A DNA stretch of 64,000 nucleotides from Amycolatopsis sp. NBC_00345 (lineage in GTDB: Bacteria > Actinomycetota > Actinomycetes > Mycobacteriales > Pseudonocardiaceae), in assembly GCF_036116635.1 (NCBI RefSeq), contig NZ_CP107995.1, forward strand, positions 6,572,001 through 6,636,000, read 5' to 3'. Of the stretch, positions 8,914-17,048 are shown piece by piece. Every line of letters starts with the position of its first letter. Positions within the stretch are counted from its first letter, which is position 1. The translations under genes were made by a program, and so were the position numbers. The notes below the pieces were generated by a model. That model worked only from the letters and a program-made list of their open reading frames with translations, was not told the origin of the DNA and ran no database searches.

Positions 8914-8943
8914 CTGCCCTCCTGCACTGGCCGGTAGCAGGAG
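8914..8943 (-). promoter_or_regulatory. Hairpin sequestering the thiB ribosome-binding site
   Basis: Inverted repeat with arms 8919-8925 and 8937-8943 (CTCCTGC and GCAGGAG on the minus strand) and an 11-base loop. The downstream arm contains the thiB Shine-Dalgarno. The upstream arm overlaps by three bases the 3' strand of the riboswitch P1 helix, suggesting translational control. Which state is favoured with ligand was not modelled. Confidence 0.6.
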
Positions 8944-9041
8944 AGTCGGGCCTCCCTGCGCCGGCATGATCCGGATTCAGGTGCGAACGGTCGCGGGTCT
9001 CGGGCACCCGCCTCTCAGCCCGGCGTACCGGACTCCCGTGG
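8941..9041 (-). ncRNA. TPP riboswitch (THI element)
   Basis: On the minus strand the region carries the conserved thiamine-pyrophosphate aptamer pieces in order: a P1 5' arm GGGAGTC (9037-9031), GGGCTGAGAGG with CTGAGA at 9018-9013, a variable stem, CACCTGAATCCGGATCATG with ACCTGA at 8982-8977, then CCGGCGCAGGGAG (about 8964-8952) and the P1 3' arm GACTCTC (8947-8941, one G-U pair). It precedes thiB by about 30 bases. Binding of TPP normally lowers expression of thiamine genes; this is the main evidence that the ABC transporter imports thiamine or a precursor. Confidence 0.9.
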
Positions 9042-9082
9042 CAACCGTGCAGCGTAGCCGAGAGAGGACCACCATTGGGTAC

Positions 9083-9373
9083 ATGGCGAAAATCATGAAC
9101 GATTCGCAGGCCGACGAAGCCCTGGCCGGACTGACCGACTGGCACCGCTCGGAGGTGACGATCATCCGCACAGCTGAGCTGGAGAGCTTCCCGCAGGCCA
9201 TCGAGGCGGTGGACCGCGTCGCGGTACTGGCGGAGGCCGCCGACCACCACCCGGACATGGACATCCGCTGGCGGACGCTCACTTTCCGGCTCAGCACCCA
9301 CTCCGAAGGCGGCCTGACGGCGAAGGACTTCGCACTGGCCCGGCAGATCGACGAGGTGCTCGCAGCCCTCTGA
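9083..9373 (+). CDS. Pterin-4a-carbinolamine dehydratase family protein
   Basis: Small enzyme of 96 residues of the PCD/DCoH fold, which dehydrates 4a-hydroxytetrahydropterins formed by aromatic amino-acid hydroxylases. The family motif is AADHHPDMDIRW followed by LSTHSEGGLTAKDFALA, with the paired His of the active site present. Start chosen at ATG 9083 (MAKIMND); ATG 9095 is an alternative. It is divergent from the thiamine operon, with the riboswitch region between them. No pterin-dependent hydroxylase is visible in the window. Confidence 0.93.
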   Translation: MAKIMNDSQADEALAGLTDWHRSEVTIIRTAELESFPQAIEAVDRVAVLAEAADHHPDMDIRWRTLTFRLSTHSEGGLTAKDFALARQIDEVLAAL

Positions 9374-9463
9374 CCAGGTGTGATCTCCGATACGACGGCA
9401 ACACCAACGGCCCTCTCGCGCGTCCTCCCTATGAGGTTTCACCAACGCAGGGAGGACTACGGG

Positions 9464-9577
9464 ATGACTCAGGCAATCGTGGTGGGAGCCATCTCATTCG
9501 GCTTGATGGTGGCGGCCGCGGGCGGTGTGCTCTGGCACACCGCGCGTAACCGACGTGATCTCAGCCACAGGCGGTAA
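9464..9577 (+). CDS. Small single-helix membrane protein
   Basis: Predicted 37-residue protein starting at ATG 9464, preceded by the good ribosome site GGGAGGA at about 10 bases. It is almost one transmembrane helix (IVVGAISFGLMVAAAGGVLW) followed by a basic tail ARNRRDLSHRR, so the C-terminus should face the cytoplasm. No family recognised. The start and site quality support translation. Confidence 0.55.
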   Translation: MTQAIVVGAISFGLMVAAAGGVLWHTARNRRDLSHRR

Positions 9578-9641
9578 CACAGTCCATGATCGAGGCGCTA
9601 ATCCAGCGGAATATCCGGCACTCGCCCCGCTAGGACACGTC

Positions 9642-9749
9642 ATGAACAGCACCTCGATCGCCCTCTCCAGCACTCAGCGCGCGTGGGTCACCACGTTCGC
9701 CACGGCCGTCACCCTGCTCGCGGTTCTGGTGCTCGGCCTGATCGGCTGA
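9642..9749 (+). CDS. Small membrane peptide, hypothetical
   Basis: Possible 35-residue protein from ATG 9642 with a short polar N-terminus and one hydrophobic helix (TAVTLLAVLVLGLIG) reaching the C-terminus. The upstream AGGACA is a weak ribosome site. It follows another small membrane ORF on the same strand. Real expression is uncertain and no family is recognised. Confidence 0.35.
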   Translation: MNSTSIALSSTQRAWVTTFATAVTLLAVLVLGLIG

Positions 9750-9867
9750 GCTCCACCGCGTCTTCGTCGGTCCGGCATCCACCGGACCGACGCTCGCGGC
9801 GCCACCCCCGATTCACGCAGGGCCTGTTCAGTCCCTGGTGGCGCAAGACGAACGGGCTGATACCGCT

Positions 9868-10416
9868 ATGCCGATAGTTGAAGTGGAACGGCACGGACTC
9901 GTCACGATCAGCGAAGGCGACCACCCAGCTGCCTACCAGGCCGCTGGCTGGTTGCGCGCATCCCGCCCGGCCACTCGTGTCCCGTCAAGCGCCGTGCGCA
10001 TGCACGTCGAAGTCCTGCGACGGCTAAGCAGCATTACTCCGCGCGCACTTCTCGGCGGACAGTTCGTGCCTGGTCCGGGCAGCCAAACCCAGTTCGCTGT
10101 CGCCGTGGCGCCCTTCGGATTGTTCGACGCCGACGAAGAGCCGACGTGCCCGAGTGCGCTGTGGAGGCAGCCGTTCACCATCGGCCTGCCTGACCCGTTC
10201 GCCCAAACGGTCGCCAATACACTCGCCGAGGGGCCAGATCTCCCCGCAGGGACTCTCACGATCGACCGCGCCGGCTTCGACCTGGTCAACTCGTCCGAAA
10301 TGATCTTCGGGCAGACCGCGGCCCTACTGAAGACCGCCATCGCCGCCTGGCTTTCAGGCCAAGATGCCGACACCGCAGCCAGATCTCTCGTCAGTACCTG
10401 GTGGACCGGGACCTAG
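9868..10416 (+). CDS. Hypothetical protein
   Basis: Predicted 182-residue soluble protein from ATG 9868; no domain recognised. It lacks a signal peptide and membrane helix. A GTG/ATG extension upstream to 9838 is possible but less protein-like. Its TAG stop shares the palindromic CTAG with the stop of the convergent doc gene. Third-position base use is less GC-biased than in the flanking backbone, which fits an acquired island. Confidence 0.6.
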   Translation: MPIVEVERHGLVTISEGDHPAAYQAAGWLRASRPATRVPSSAVRMHVEVLRRLSSITPRALLGGQFVPGPGSQTQFAVAVAPFGLFDADEEPTCPSALWRQPFTIGLPDPFAQTVANTLAEGPDLPAGTLTIDRAGFDLVNSSEMIFGQTAALLKTAIAAWLSGQDADTAARSLVSTWWTGT

Positions 10417-10811
10417 ACCGGCTTCCGTGGCGAGGTAACCCCAGCACGGGTCCACCCCGAAAGACGCTCGGCGACTTCGCCGTAGTCGGTCGACCCGGTT
10501 GCGACCGCGATCACCAACTCGTACGCGTCGTCCTCCGGTGCGTCCAAGTCGACGTCATTAAGACCGTAGAAGACAAAAGTCGCCATCCAGCCCAGCCGCT
10601 TGTTGCCGTCGATGAGGGGGTGATTGCGCACAATCGACTCCAAGAGCACAGCCGCTTTCTCGTCAAGAGTCGGATAGGCGTCCTGCCCCATCAGCGAGGA
10701 CTGCGGCCGGTGCGCCGCCGCGTCAAGCAACCCCAGATCTCGAATCCGGGAAACACCCAGGTCTGCCGCAAGAGCCAGCAAGTCGTCCAGGGTCAGGTAT
10801 TCAAGGCTCAC
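10413..10811 (-). CDS. doc: Doc-type Fic-domain toxin
   Basis: Toxin of 132 residues, the usual size for Doc (death on curing). The Fic core HPLIDGNKRLGW at residues 64-75 has the invariant His, Asp, Gly-Asn and the Lys that marks the Doc branch; P1 Doc phosphorylates elongation factor Tu and stops translation, and the same role is inferred here. The start overlaps the antitoxin stop by four bases (ATGA), giving the normal antitoxin-first order. The C-terminal boundary overlaps the convergent hypothetical gene at CTAG. Confidence 0.9.
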   Translation of the reverse strand: MSLEYLTLDDLLALAADLGVSRIRDLGLLDAAAHRPQSSLMGQDAYPTLDEKAAVLLESIVRNHPLIDGNKRLGWMATFVFYGLNDVDLDAPEDDAYELVIAVATGSTDYGEVAERLSGWTRAGVTSPRKPV

Positions 10812-11011
10812 TGCGCCAGGCGATCAAGCAACGAGGCATAGCGCGTGCGCCCCTCGTCCGACAGAGCACGAACCCGATCGTCGCGCACAGACCGGGCAGC
10901 GGCCTCGGTGATCGCCCGCACAACGGCCTCCTGCTTGCTCACGCCCTTGGCCTCGGCGAGCATGGTCAGCGCGCGTTCCTGCTCCTCGCTCAACCTCAAC
11001 GTCATCGCCAT
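10808..11011 (-). CDS. Ribbon-helix-helix antitoxin of the Doc pair
   Basis: Antitoxin of 67 residues upstream of doc. The N-terminal AMTLRLSEEQERAL strand-helix and KGVSKQEAVVRAITEAAA second helix form a CopG/Arc-like DNA-binding fold; the C-terminal RVRALSDEGRTRYASLLDRLAQ should wrap and inhibit the toxin. P1 pairs Doc with Phd, a different fold, but RHH-Doc pairs are common in actinobacteria. A perfect inverted repeat lies eight bases upstream of the ATG and is the likely autoregulatory operator. Confidence 0.88.
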   Translation of the reverse strand: MAMTLRLSEEQERALTMLAEAKGVSKQEAVVRAITEAAARSVRDDRVRALSDEGRTRYASLLDRLAQ

Positions 11012-11018
11012 GAGCCAG

Positions 11019-11039
11019 ATGATACCACTTCGGTATCAT
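11019..11039. promoter_or_regulatory. Putative operator of the toxin-antitoxin operon
   Basis: Inverted repeat ATGATACC (11019-11026) and GGTATCAT (11032-11039) around a 5-base spacer, directly before the antitoxin ATG (start base 11011). Perfect 8-base arms at this position fit an RHH repressor site. Binding is inferred. Confidence 0.6.
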
Positions 11040-11315
11040 GATCGATCAGACGTCGCACCGAAACTCGACCACCTCACGACGCACTCACAGTCAAGCGATC
11101 GTGCTGTACGACGGGAGTCGCGTGGCGCGGTCGCGACCCGCGCCGCTACGGAACGGGCTGAGACGACCGGCTAGCCGGAGCAGCGAGAGCCCTGCTCCCG
11201 AAGGTAGGTTCGGGCCGGCCACCGATCAGCCGCCGTCATAGGCTCCGTTCGGATCGTCCGCAAACCGTTCAGATATCAAGATGGGGCTATCTCTCCGTCC
11301 TCTGGGAGGTTGAGA

Positions 11316-11483
11316 GTGCTCCTCCGCTTTCGAGTGGCCAATCACCGCTCGATTCGTGGTGAGTGCGAGCTGTCGTCGAGCGGATGCGCCAGGACTTCGA
11401 GCAGGCCGCGACCGACCTCGCCCGGCCCGTCAGCGACGTCACCGAGAACGTTGAGGACTCCGGGCCAAGCCTCGACCCGTTGA
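11316..11483 (+). pseudogene. N-terminal remnant of an AAA/OLD-type ATPase
   Basis: A GTG at 11316 with an excellent GGGAGG site (11304-11309) opens a frame reading LLRFRVANHRSIRGECELSS. This matches the characteristic first residues of AAA ATPases of the RecF/OLD-like abortive-infection group, which normally continue into a Walker A motif within about 40 residues. Here the similarity stops after about 21 residues and the frame closes at 11483. The sequence then reads, in another frame, as the tail of an unrelated gene, so this looks like a deletion junction. Confidence 0.5.
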
Positions 11484-11794
11484 CCGAGGCACCGGTGTAT
11501 CAGGCGCTGCTGCGGGAGTTGGAGCGGCCTGATGCGGTCCCAGCGCTGGGGAAGGTCGACCTGCAGTGGGCGGCGCGCCGAATCGCCGTGGAGACAGCGG
11601 ACCTCGTGCGGCAGCCGCGCTTTCCCGCACAGGCCGATGCGCGCAACGACGTGCGCAAGGCACTCCGCTTCAAGGTGGAAGAACATCTTCACGTGGAATG
11701 GGGCGACACCGCGGACATGGCGGCGGGGCTTCTGGAACTCGCCGTCGAGCGATGCGACGACTTCCTGCGTTATGGAGCGCGGCCGCCTCGATAG
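11363..11794 (+). pseudogene. Possible C-terminal fragment of type I restriction subunit HsdR
   Basis: A 143-residue open frame beginning right at the end of the AAA fragment, after an in-frame stop. The region VDLQWAARRIAVETADLVRQ followed by DARNDVRKALRFKVEEHL weakly resembles the helical C-terminus of HsdR, where similar text precedes the end of the protein. The downstream neighbour, a DUF45 metallopeptidase, is a common partner of hsdR. None of the helicase or nuclease motifs is present, so it cannot be a working restriction subunit. Family assignment is tentative. Confidence 0.4.
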
Positions 11795-11801
11795 GAGGGG
11801 C

Positions 11802-12581
11802 GTGGACGGTGGTGGCCACTTTGCTGGTGCCAGGTGGTACGAATGCCGGGTGAGCCTCACCGTCCAGTCCGCCTTCGCGTCACCTCCCATGCCAAGGGAG
11901 TGGACGTGGCAGGTCGTCGTGCGACCACAACGCCAGACACTGGGGATCGATATCCAGGAGGACGGCAGTCTGTTCTTCGCTGTTCCATCGGACGCCGATC
12001 CGCAGGCCGTCGCCAAGACTGCACCCTCCCGGCTGCCCCGCCTCGCCGATGAGGTCGAACGCCGCCGACGCGGCGGAGGAGAGCCCGTCAAGGAACTGGT
12101 GGGCGGGGCGAGCTTCGCCTACCTTGGGCGTCGTCATCGGTTGAAAGTCGTGCCCGCCGAGGCCGACGGGCGAGTGCGATTGCACCAAGGCTGGCTGGAG
12201 CTACCGGACACCGGATCCTCACGGCGGGGTGCTCGGCTGATCGCCGAGTGGTATGCCGCACGAGGCAGCCGATGGGCGGCCGCCCGAGCGGCACCCCTGG
12301 CCGAGCGCACCGGCGTTACGCCGGGTGGAGTAACTGTTCGGGATCTCGGGGAGCACTGGGGGGCCTGCGAGCCAGACGGTTCCATCGCTCTGCATTGGGC
12401 GTTGATGCAGTTGCCGACGAGCCTGGTGGATCTGGTCCTCGTCCATGAACTGACCCACCTGAAGATCTCCGCTCACAGTGCGGCTTTCCGGCACAGGATG
12501 CGCATGGTGCTTGGAGACCTGGAGTCGTTGGAGCGCCGCTTCGCAGCAGCCGAGCCAGAGCTGTGGCGAGGAGCCGTCTGA
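11802..12581 (+). CDS. DUF45/YgjP-like M48-type metallopeptidase
   Basis: Predicted zinc-dependent peptidase-like protein, about 259 residues from GTG 11802, which follows an AGGAGG site at short spacing; GTG 11850 or ATG 11889 are alternative starts. The C-terminal half carries the hallmark LVLVHELTHLKISAHSAAFRHRM, with HELTH zinc ligands and the later His of DUF45, preceded by the typical LGEHWGACEPDGSIALHW (usually RWGSC). Such proteins are often encoded next to type I restriction hsdR genes; here only a fragment of that locus seems to remain. Physiological role unknown. Confidence 0.85.
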   Translation: MDGGGHFAGARWYECRVSLTVQSAFASPPMPREWTWQVVVRPQRQTLGIDIQEDGSLFFAVPSDADPQAVAKTAPSRLPRLADEVERRRRGGGEPVKELVGGASFAYLGRRHRLKVVPAEADGRVRLHQGWLELPDTGSSRRGARLIAEWYAARGSRWAAARAAPLAERTGVTPGGVTVRDLGEHWGACEPDGSIALHWALMQLPTSLVDLVLVHELTHLKISAHSAAFRHRMRMVLGDLESLERRFAAAEPELWRGAV

Positions 12582-12726
12582 ACTGGCGTTTCACCGAAAA
12601 GATCGCGGTGCGCAACGGGACTTGGTTGATGGCGGCCTGAGCCGCCGTCGGCCCTGGACCGCCTCATGGTCATCAGCGGCTGCGTTCTGCTGCCCGCAAA
12701 CGCGAGCGCAAGGAGCAGATGCGCTG

Positions 12727-13653
12727 TTACAGGTAGCGGAAGACCGTAACTGGCGCAGAGAGTTGTGGTTCCCGGATCCGCTGAAGTTCGTTGATCGCTT
12801 CCGCCTTGGCCTGTTCGGAAAGGTCAACCAAATCAACACCGACGGTCCGGCCCGCTCGACCAGCGGCATCAATCTGCGGGAGCAGCGCGGCCAGCAGCCG
12901 AACCGCAAAAGAACGCTGCCTGGACCACAACTGCTCAAATGCCGTCAGCGCGAGGTGACGATCCGTCTGATTGACCAGAAAGTCAGCGATCTTGGCTTCG
13001 ACACCAGCGAAGTCAGGCTGTCCCTCGCTGGCGAGGACACTCCGCAGATCAATCTCCTCGACGAGCCGGCGCCCGGCCAGCTCGTCGAGGAGCGGACGGG
13101 GAAAGTCGACATGGATACCGTGAGCAGTGACGTCCGCGGACTCCTGTCGCACGTCATAGACGACAACTGGCGCCTGCCTGGCACGGGGCGGCTTTGAGCA
13201 GAAAGTCACCTGTGGCCCATAGGAACCGTCTCCGTCGAGCACCGCAAAGGTGAATTCTCGATCTGGAAACTGATCCTTCAGCTGTAAGAGCCACAAACGC
13301 TCCAACGTCCGAGCCAGCTGAACCAGGTCGTCATCGTGCGCGTCAGCCTCGGAGAACAAGTCCCAGAGAATGAGCAGGTTTCCCTTTTCTTCAACCTTCG
13401 ACACGTCGCCCGAGAAATGCACGAACCAATCATCGAGCACTTTGTGCCCCTTGTCGCCAAGCCCCCTGGGCAGCTCAGTCCGGAAGACGCCACCACGATA
13501 CTCGACGAAATCCGGAGCAAAAAGCCACTGGGCAGCAACAACGAAGCTCAGGCCATCCGGACTACTGTCCAAATAGCTCAGCGGCGTATAGTCCTCGCCA
13601 TTAGCGTCACGCCACTCGTCAAGAAACTCAGGAAACCGCTCAGGTCGTGTCAC
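12727..13653 (-). CDS. Hypothetical protein, 308 residues
   Basis: Soluble acidic protein, no family recognised. Its GTG overlaps the stop of the preceding 51-residue ORF (GTGA), and the SseB-like gene lies just before that, so the three form one operon. It begins MTRPERFPEFLDEWRDANGE and ends with LSAPVTVFRYL; many Trp/Phe residues suggest a compact globular fold. Codon third positions are less GC-rich than in the backbone. An immunity-type role is conceivable from context but not supported by a motif. Confidence 0.7.
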   Translation of the reverse strand: MTRPERFPEFLDEWRDANGEDYTPLSYLDSSPDGLSFVVAAQWLFAPDFVEYRGGVFRTELPRGLGDKGHKVLDDWFVHFSGDVSKVEEKGNLLILWDLFSEADAHDDDLVQLARTLERLWLLQLKDQFPDREFTFAVLDGDGSYGPQVTFCSKPPRARQAPVVVYDVRQESADVTAHGIHVDFPRPLLDELAGRRLVEEIDLRSVLASEGQPDFAGVEAKIADFLVNQTDRHLALTAFEQLWSRQRSFAVRLLAALLPQIDAAGRAGRTVGVDLVDLSEQAKAEAINELQRIREPQLSAPVTVFRYL

Positions 13654-13805
13654 CGGCTAACCTCACTGTGACCGTAGATCTCTGCCTCGCCGCAAAGACC
13701 GCGAAGCTCGAAACCGTCTTGGTCATGAACGATCTGGGCCATGTTCTTGGATGCGGCTTCCAGGAGTTCGATCTCCACATGGAAGCCTGGTCCATCTAGC
13801 GGCAT
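13650..13805 (-). CDS. Short ORF resembling the start of a WXG-type secretion protein
   Basis: A 51-residue frame from ATG 13805: MPLDGPGFHVEIELLEAASK then DQDGFELRGLCGEAEIYGHS. The pattern recalls the first half of small actinobacterial WXG100-like proteins, which normally run to about 100 residues; here it ends after the first helix region. It is coupled at its stop to the 308-residue gene and starts 10 bases after the SseB-like stop. It may be a truncated secretion partner or a separate small protein. Confidence 0.5.
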   Translation of the reverse strand: MPLDGPGFHVEIELLEAASKNMAQIVHDQDGFELRGLCGEAEIYGHSEVSR

Positions 13806-13814
13806 GGCACCCCC

Positions 13815-14237
13815 TCAGCGACCAGGTTCTTCGACGGCGAGCCAACGATGGTTCCGCTCGCGCGCGAATCGATCCCAGGCCACCTCCAGCTCGGCGGCGG
13901 AGGCAACCTGAGTCAAAACCGGAATGTGGTGCTCGTCGTCCGGATCGACCATCACTCCCACGCCGGTCGGCACCATCTGCATGAAGTCCGCACCCGTGGT
14001 GGACAGGTACTCACATTCACCAGCGTGCGCGGCAAGTCTCTCGATGCTGGAAAACACCTGGGTCCAGCGCCCGTGATCGAGGGTATCGGTTACCAGAATG
14101 CCAGGGCGCTCAGGCCGCTCAGCGAAGATTCGTTCGCGGCTGAAAGCATCGAAGAACTCGCCCGGGCGACGATGACCGGCCCACACCTGCCTGGCGACGG
14201 AGGCCAGTGGCACGTCTTCAGAGTCGAGCGGCTCCAC
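13815..14237 (-). CDS. SseB-like domain protein
   Basis: Predicted 140-residue cytoplasmic protein from GTG 14237. The core (ILVTDTLDHGRWTQVFSS, then HAGECEYLSTTGADFMQMVP and GVGVMVDPDDEH) matches the SseB N-terminal domain pattern of short beta strands with an ALPVFTS-like element. In actinobacteria these proteins often sit beside type VII secretion genes. It heads the three-gene operon with the short WXG-like ORF and the 308-residue protein. Molecular function unknown. Confidence 0.6.
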   Translation of the reverse strand: MEPLDSEDVPLASVARQVWAGHRRPGEFFDAFSRERIFAERPERPGILVTDTLDHGRWTQVFSSIERLAAHAGECEYLSTTGADFMQMVPTGVGVMVDPDDEHHIPVLTQVASAAELEVAWDRFARERNHRWLAVEEPGR

Positions 14238-14337
14238 CGGAGGGACTCTAGCGATCTGGCCGACGAACGAGCAAAGTGAACAAGTCTGACAACATTGTCG
14301 CCCTGGCGGGGCCGACCTGAATCGGGTCGCTCGACGC

Positions 14338-14355
14338 CCTGCCCACTAGGGCAGG
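14338..14355 (-). terminator. Hairpin downstream of ychF
   Basis: Arms CCTGCCC (14338-14344) and GGGCAGG (14349-14355) with a 4-base loop, 28 bases after the ychF stop on the minus strand. No T-run follows, so it is only a possible terminator. Confidence 0.35.
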
Positions 14356-14382
14356 AAGCCCGCCCACACACACGGTCAAGTA

Positions 14383-15465
<1,083 letters not shown>

Positions 15466-15566
15466 GACCGGTAAGTCTACGTGCCCGCCCGAGGCCGGGC
15501 CGACCCGGTAACGCGCTGTCGGATTTCCGCCAGTCGGGCTCTCGACCTGCTGGCATCATCGACCGC

Positions 15567-17048
15567 ATGGCCACCACGACCGCCGCGATCTGGCGCGACA
15601 CCGAGCGCTGCTACCGCGCCGTCACCGCCCGCGACCCGCGGTTCGACGGCCAGTTCATCATGGCCGTCCGCACCACCGGCATCTACTGCCGCCCGTCCTG
15701 CCCGGCGCTCACGCCGAAGGCCCAGAACGTGCGCTTCTACCCGACATCGGCCGCCGCCCAGGCCAACGGCTACCGCGCGTGCCGCCGCTGCCTGCCGGAC
15801 GCCGTGCCCGGCTCGCCCGACTGGAACGTCCGCGCCGACCTCGCCGCGCGCGCCATGCGCCTGATCTCCGACGGCCTCGTCGAGCGGGAAGGCGTCCCCG
15901 GCCTGGCAAAACGGCTCGGCTACTCGGAACGCCAGCTCGGGCGCGTCCTCACCACCGAACTCGGCGCCGGGCCGCTCGCGCTCGCCCGCGCCCACCGCGC
16001 GCACTCCGCGCGGCTGCTGATCGAGATGTCGGGGCTGCCGCTCACCGACGTCGCGTTCGCCGCCGGCTTCTCCAGCGTCCGGCAGTTCAACGAGACGATC
16101 CGCGAGGTGTTCGCGACGACGCCTTCGCAGCTTCGCGCCGCGAGCCTGCGTCGCGGACGGCGTAAGGGCGACGAGCCCGGAGGCGCGACACGGCTCAGCC
16201 TGCGCCTACCGTTCCGCGCACCGTTCGACGCCCAGGGAGTGCTTCGTTACCACGCCTCGCAGGCGATCCCGGGCGTCGAGGCCCTCACGGAGGATGGCAG
16301 CGGCATCACCGGTTACGGCCGCACGCTGCGGCTCCCGCACGGCGGCGGCGCGGCGTGGCTCGCCCCGCGGCCGGACCACGTCCGCTGCGACCTGGGCCTG
16401 GCCGACCTGCGGGACCTGAGCAGCGCGGTCACGCGGGTCCGGCGCCTGCTGGACCTCGACGCCGACCCCGAGGCCGTCACCCGGACGCTCGGCGCGGACC
16501 CGGCGCTCGCACCGCTGGTCGCCGCGGTGCCCGGCATCCGCGTGCCCGGCGCCGTCGACGGCCCCGAACTGCTGCTGCGGACCCTGCTCGGGCCGGCCGC
16601 CGCGGCACTGGCCGCCGAACTGGGCGAGCCGGTGCCGCCGGCCGACCCGCCGCTGGACCCGCTGACCACGCTGTTCCCGACGGCCGCCCAGATCGCCGAC
16701 GCCGGCCTTACCGACGGCAGCCTTACCAAGGTCACCGTGAAACCGCAGGTCAAGGCCATCGCCGCGGCGATCGCGCACGGCAGCCTCGACCCGCACGTCG
16801 GCCGCGACCCCGCCGAGCTGCGGGCCGAGCTGCTCGCGCACAGCGTCGACGCACCGACCGCCGACTACGTGCTGATGCGCGTCCTCGGCGCACCGGACAT
16901 GCTGTTGACCGCCGACACCGCGGTGCGCCGCGGGGCAACGGCACTGGGCATCGACCTGTCCGAATCGGCTCGCGGCTGGCAGCCGTGGAGTTCGTACGCC
17001 GGGATGTACCTGGCGCGCGCTGGAGAGTCTGGAGAGAAACACCCGTGA
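15567..17048 (+). CDS. Ada-type DNA repair regulator fused to AlkA-like glycosylase domain
   Basis: Protein of 493 residues in three parts. (1) The Ada methylphosphotriester domain has Cys41, Cys45, Cys72 and Cys75, the same spacing as Cys38/42/69/72 of E. coli Ada; Cys41 should accept the methyl. (2) An AraC-type helix-turn-helix pair lies at about 85-190 (LAKRLGYSERQLGRVL, LTDVAFAAGFSSVRQFNETI). (3) An AlkA-like domain fills the C-terminal 280 residues. That domain looks eroded: the usual GQQVS and PGIGPWTA helix-hairpin-helix texts are not recognisable, although LMRVLGAPDMLLTADTAVR keeps a candidate catalytic Asp. It is coupled to ogt by a GTGA overlap and should activate the adaptive alkylation response. 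Confidence 0.92.
   Translation: MATTTAAIWRDTERCYRAVTARDPRFDGQFIMAVRTTGIYCRPSCPALTPKAQNVRFYPTSAAAQANGYRACRRCLPDAVPGSPDWNVRADLAARAMRLISDGLVEREGVPGLAKRLGYSERQLGRVLTTELGAGPLALARAHRAHSARLLIEMSGLPLTDVAFAAGFSSVRQFNETIREVFATTPSQLRAASLRRGRRKGDEPGGATRLSLRLPFRAPFDAQGVLRYHASQAIPGVEALTEDGSGITGYGRTLRLPHGGGAAWLAPRPDHVRCDLGLADLRDLSSAVTRVRRLLDLDADPEAVTRTLGADPALAPLVAAVPGIRVPGAVDGPELLLRTLLGPAAAALAAELGEPVPPADPPLDPLTTLFPTAAQIADAGLTDGSLTKVTVKPQVKAIAAAIAHGSLDPHVGRDPAELRAELLAHSVDAPTADYVLMRVLGAPDMLLTADTAVRRGATALGIDLSESARGWQPWSSYAGMYLARAGESGEKHP

Noticed and set aside
9380..9463. Upstream extension of the 37-residue membrane protein to 9380
   Set aside because: The ribosome site GGGAGGA lies inside this extension and points to ATG 9464.
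9600..14300. Integrated plasmid or prophage
   Set aside because: No integrase, transposase, attachment repeat or tRNA target was found; only gene content and base composition suggest an island.
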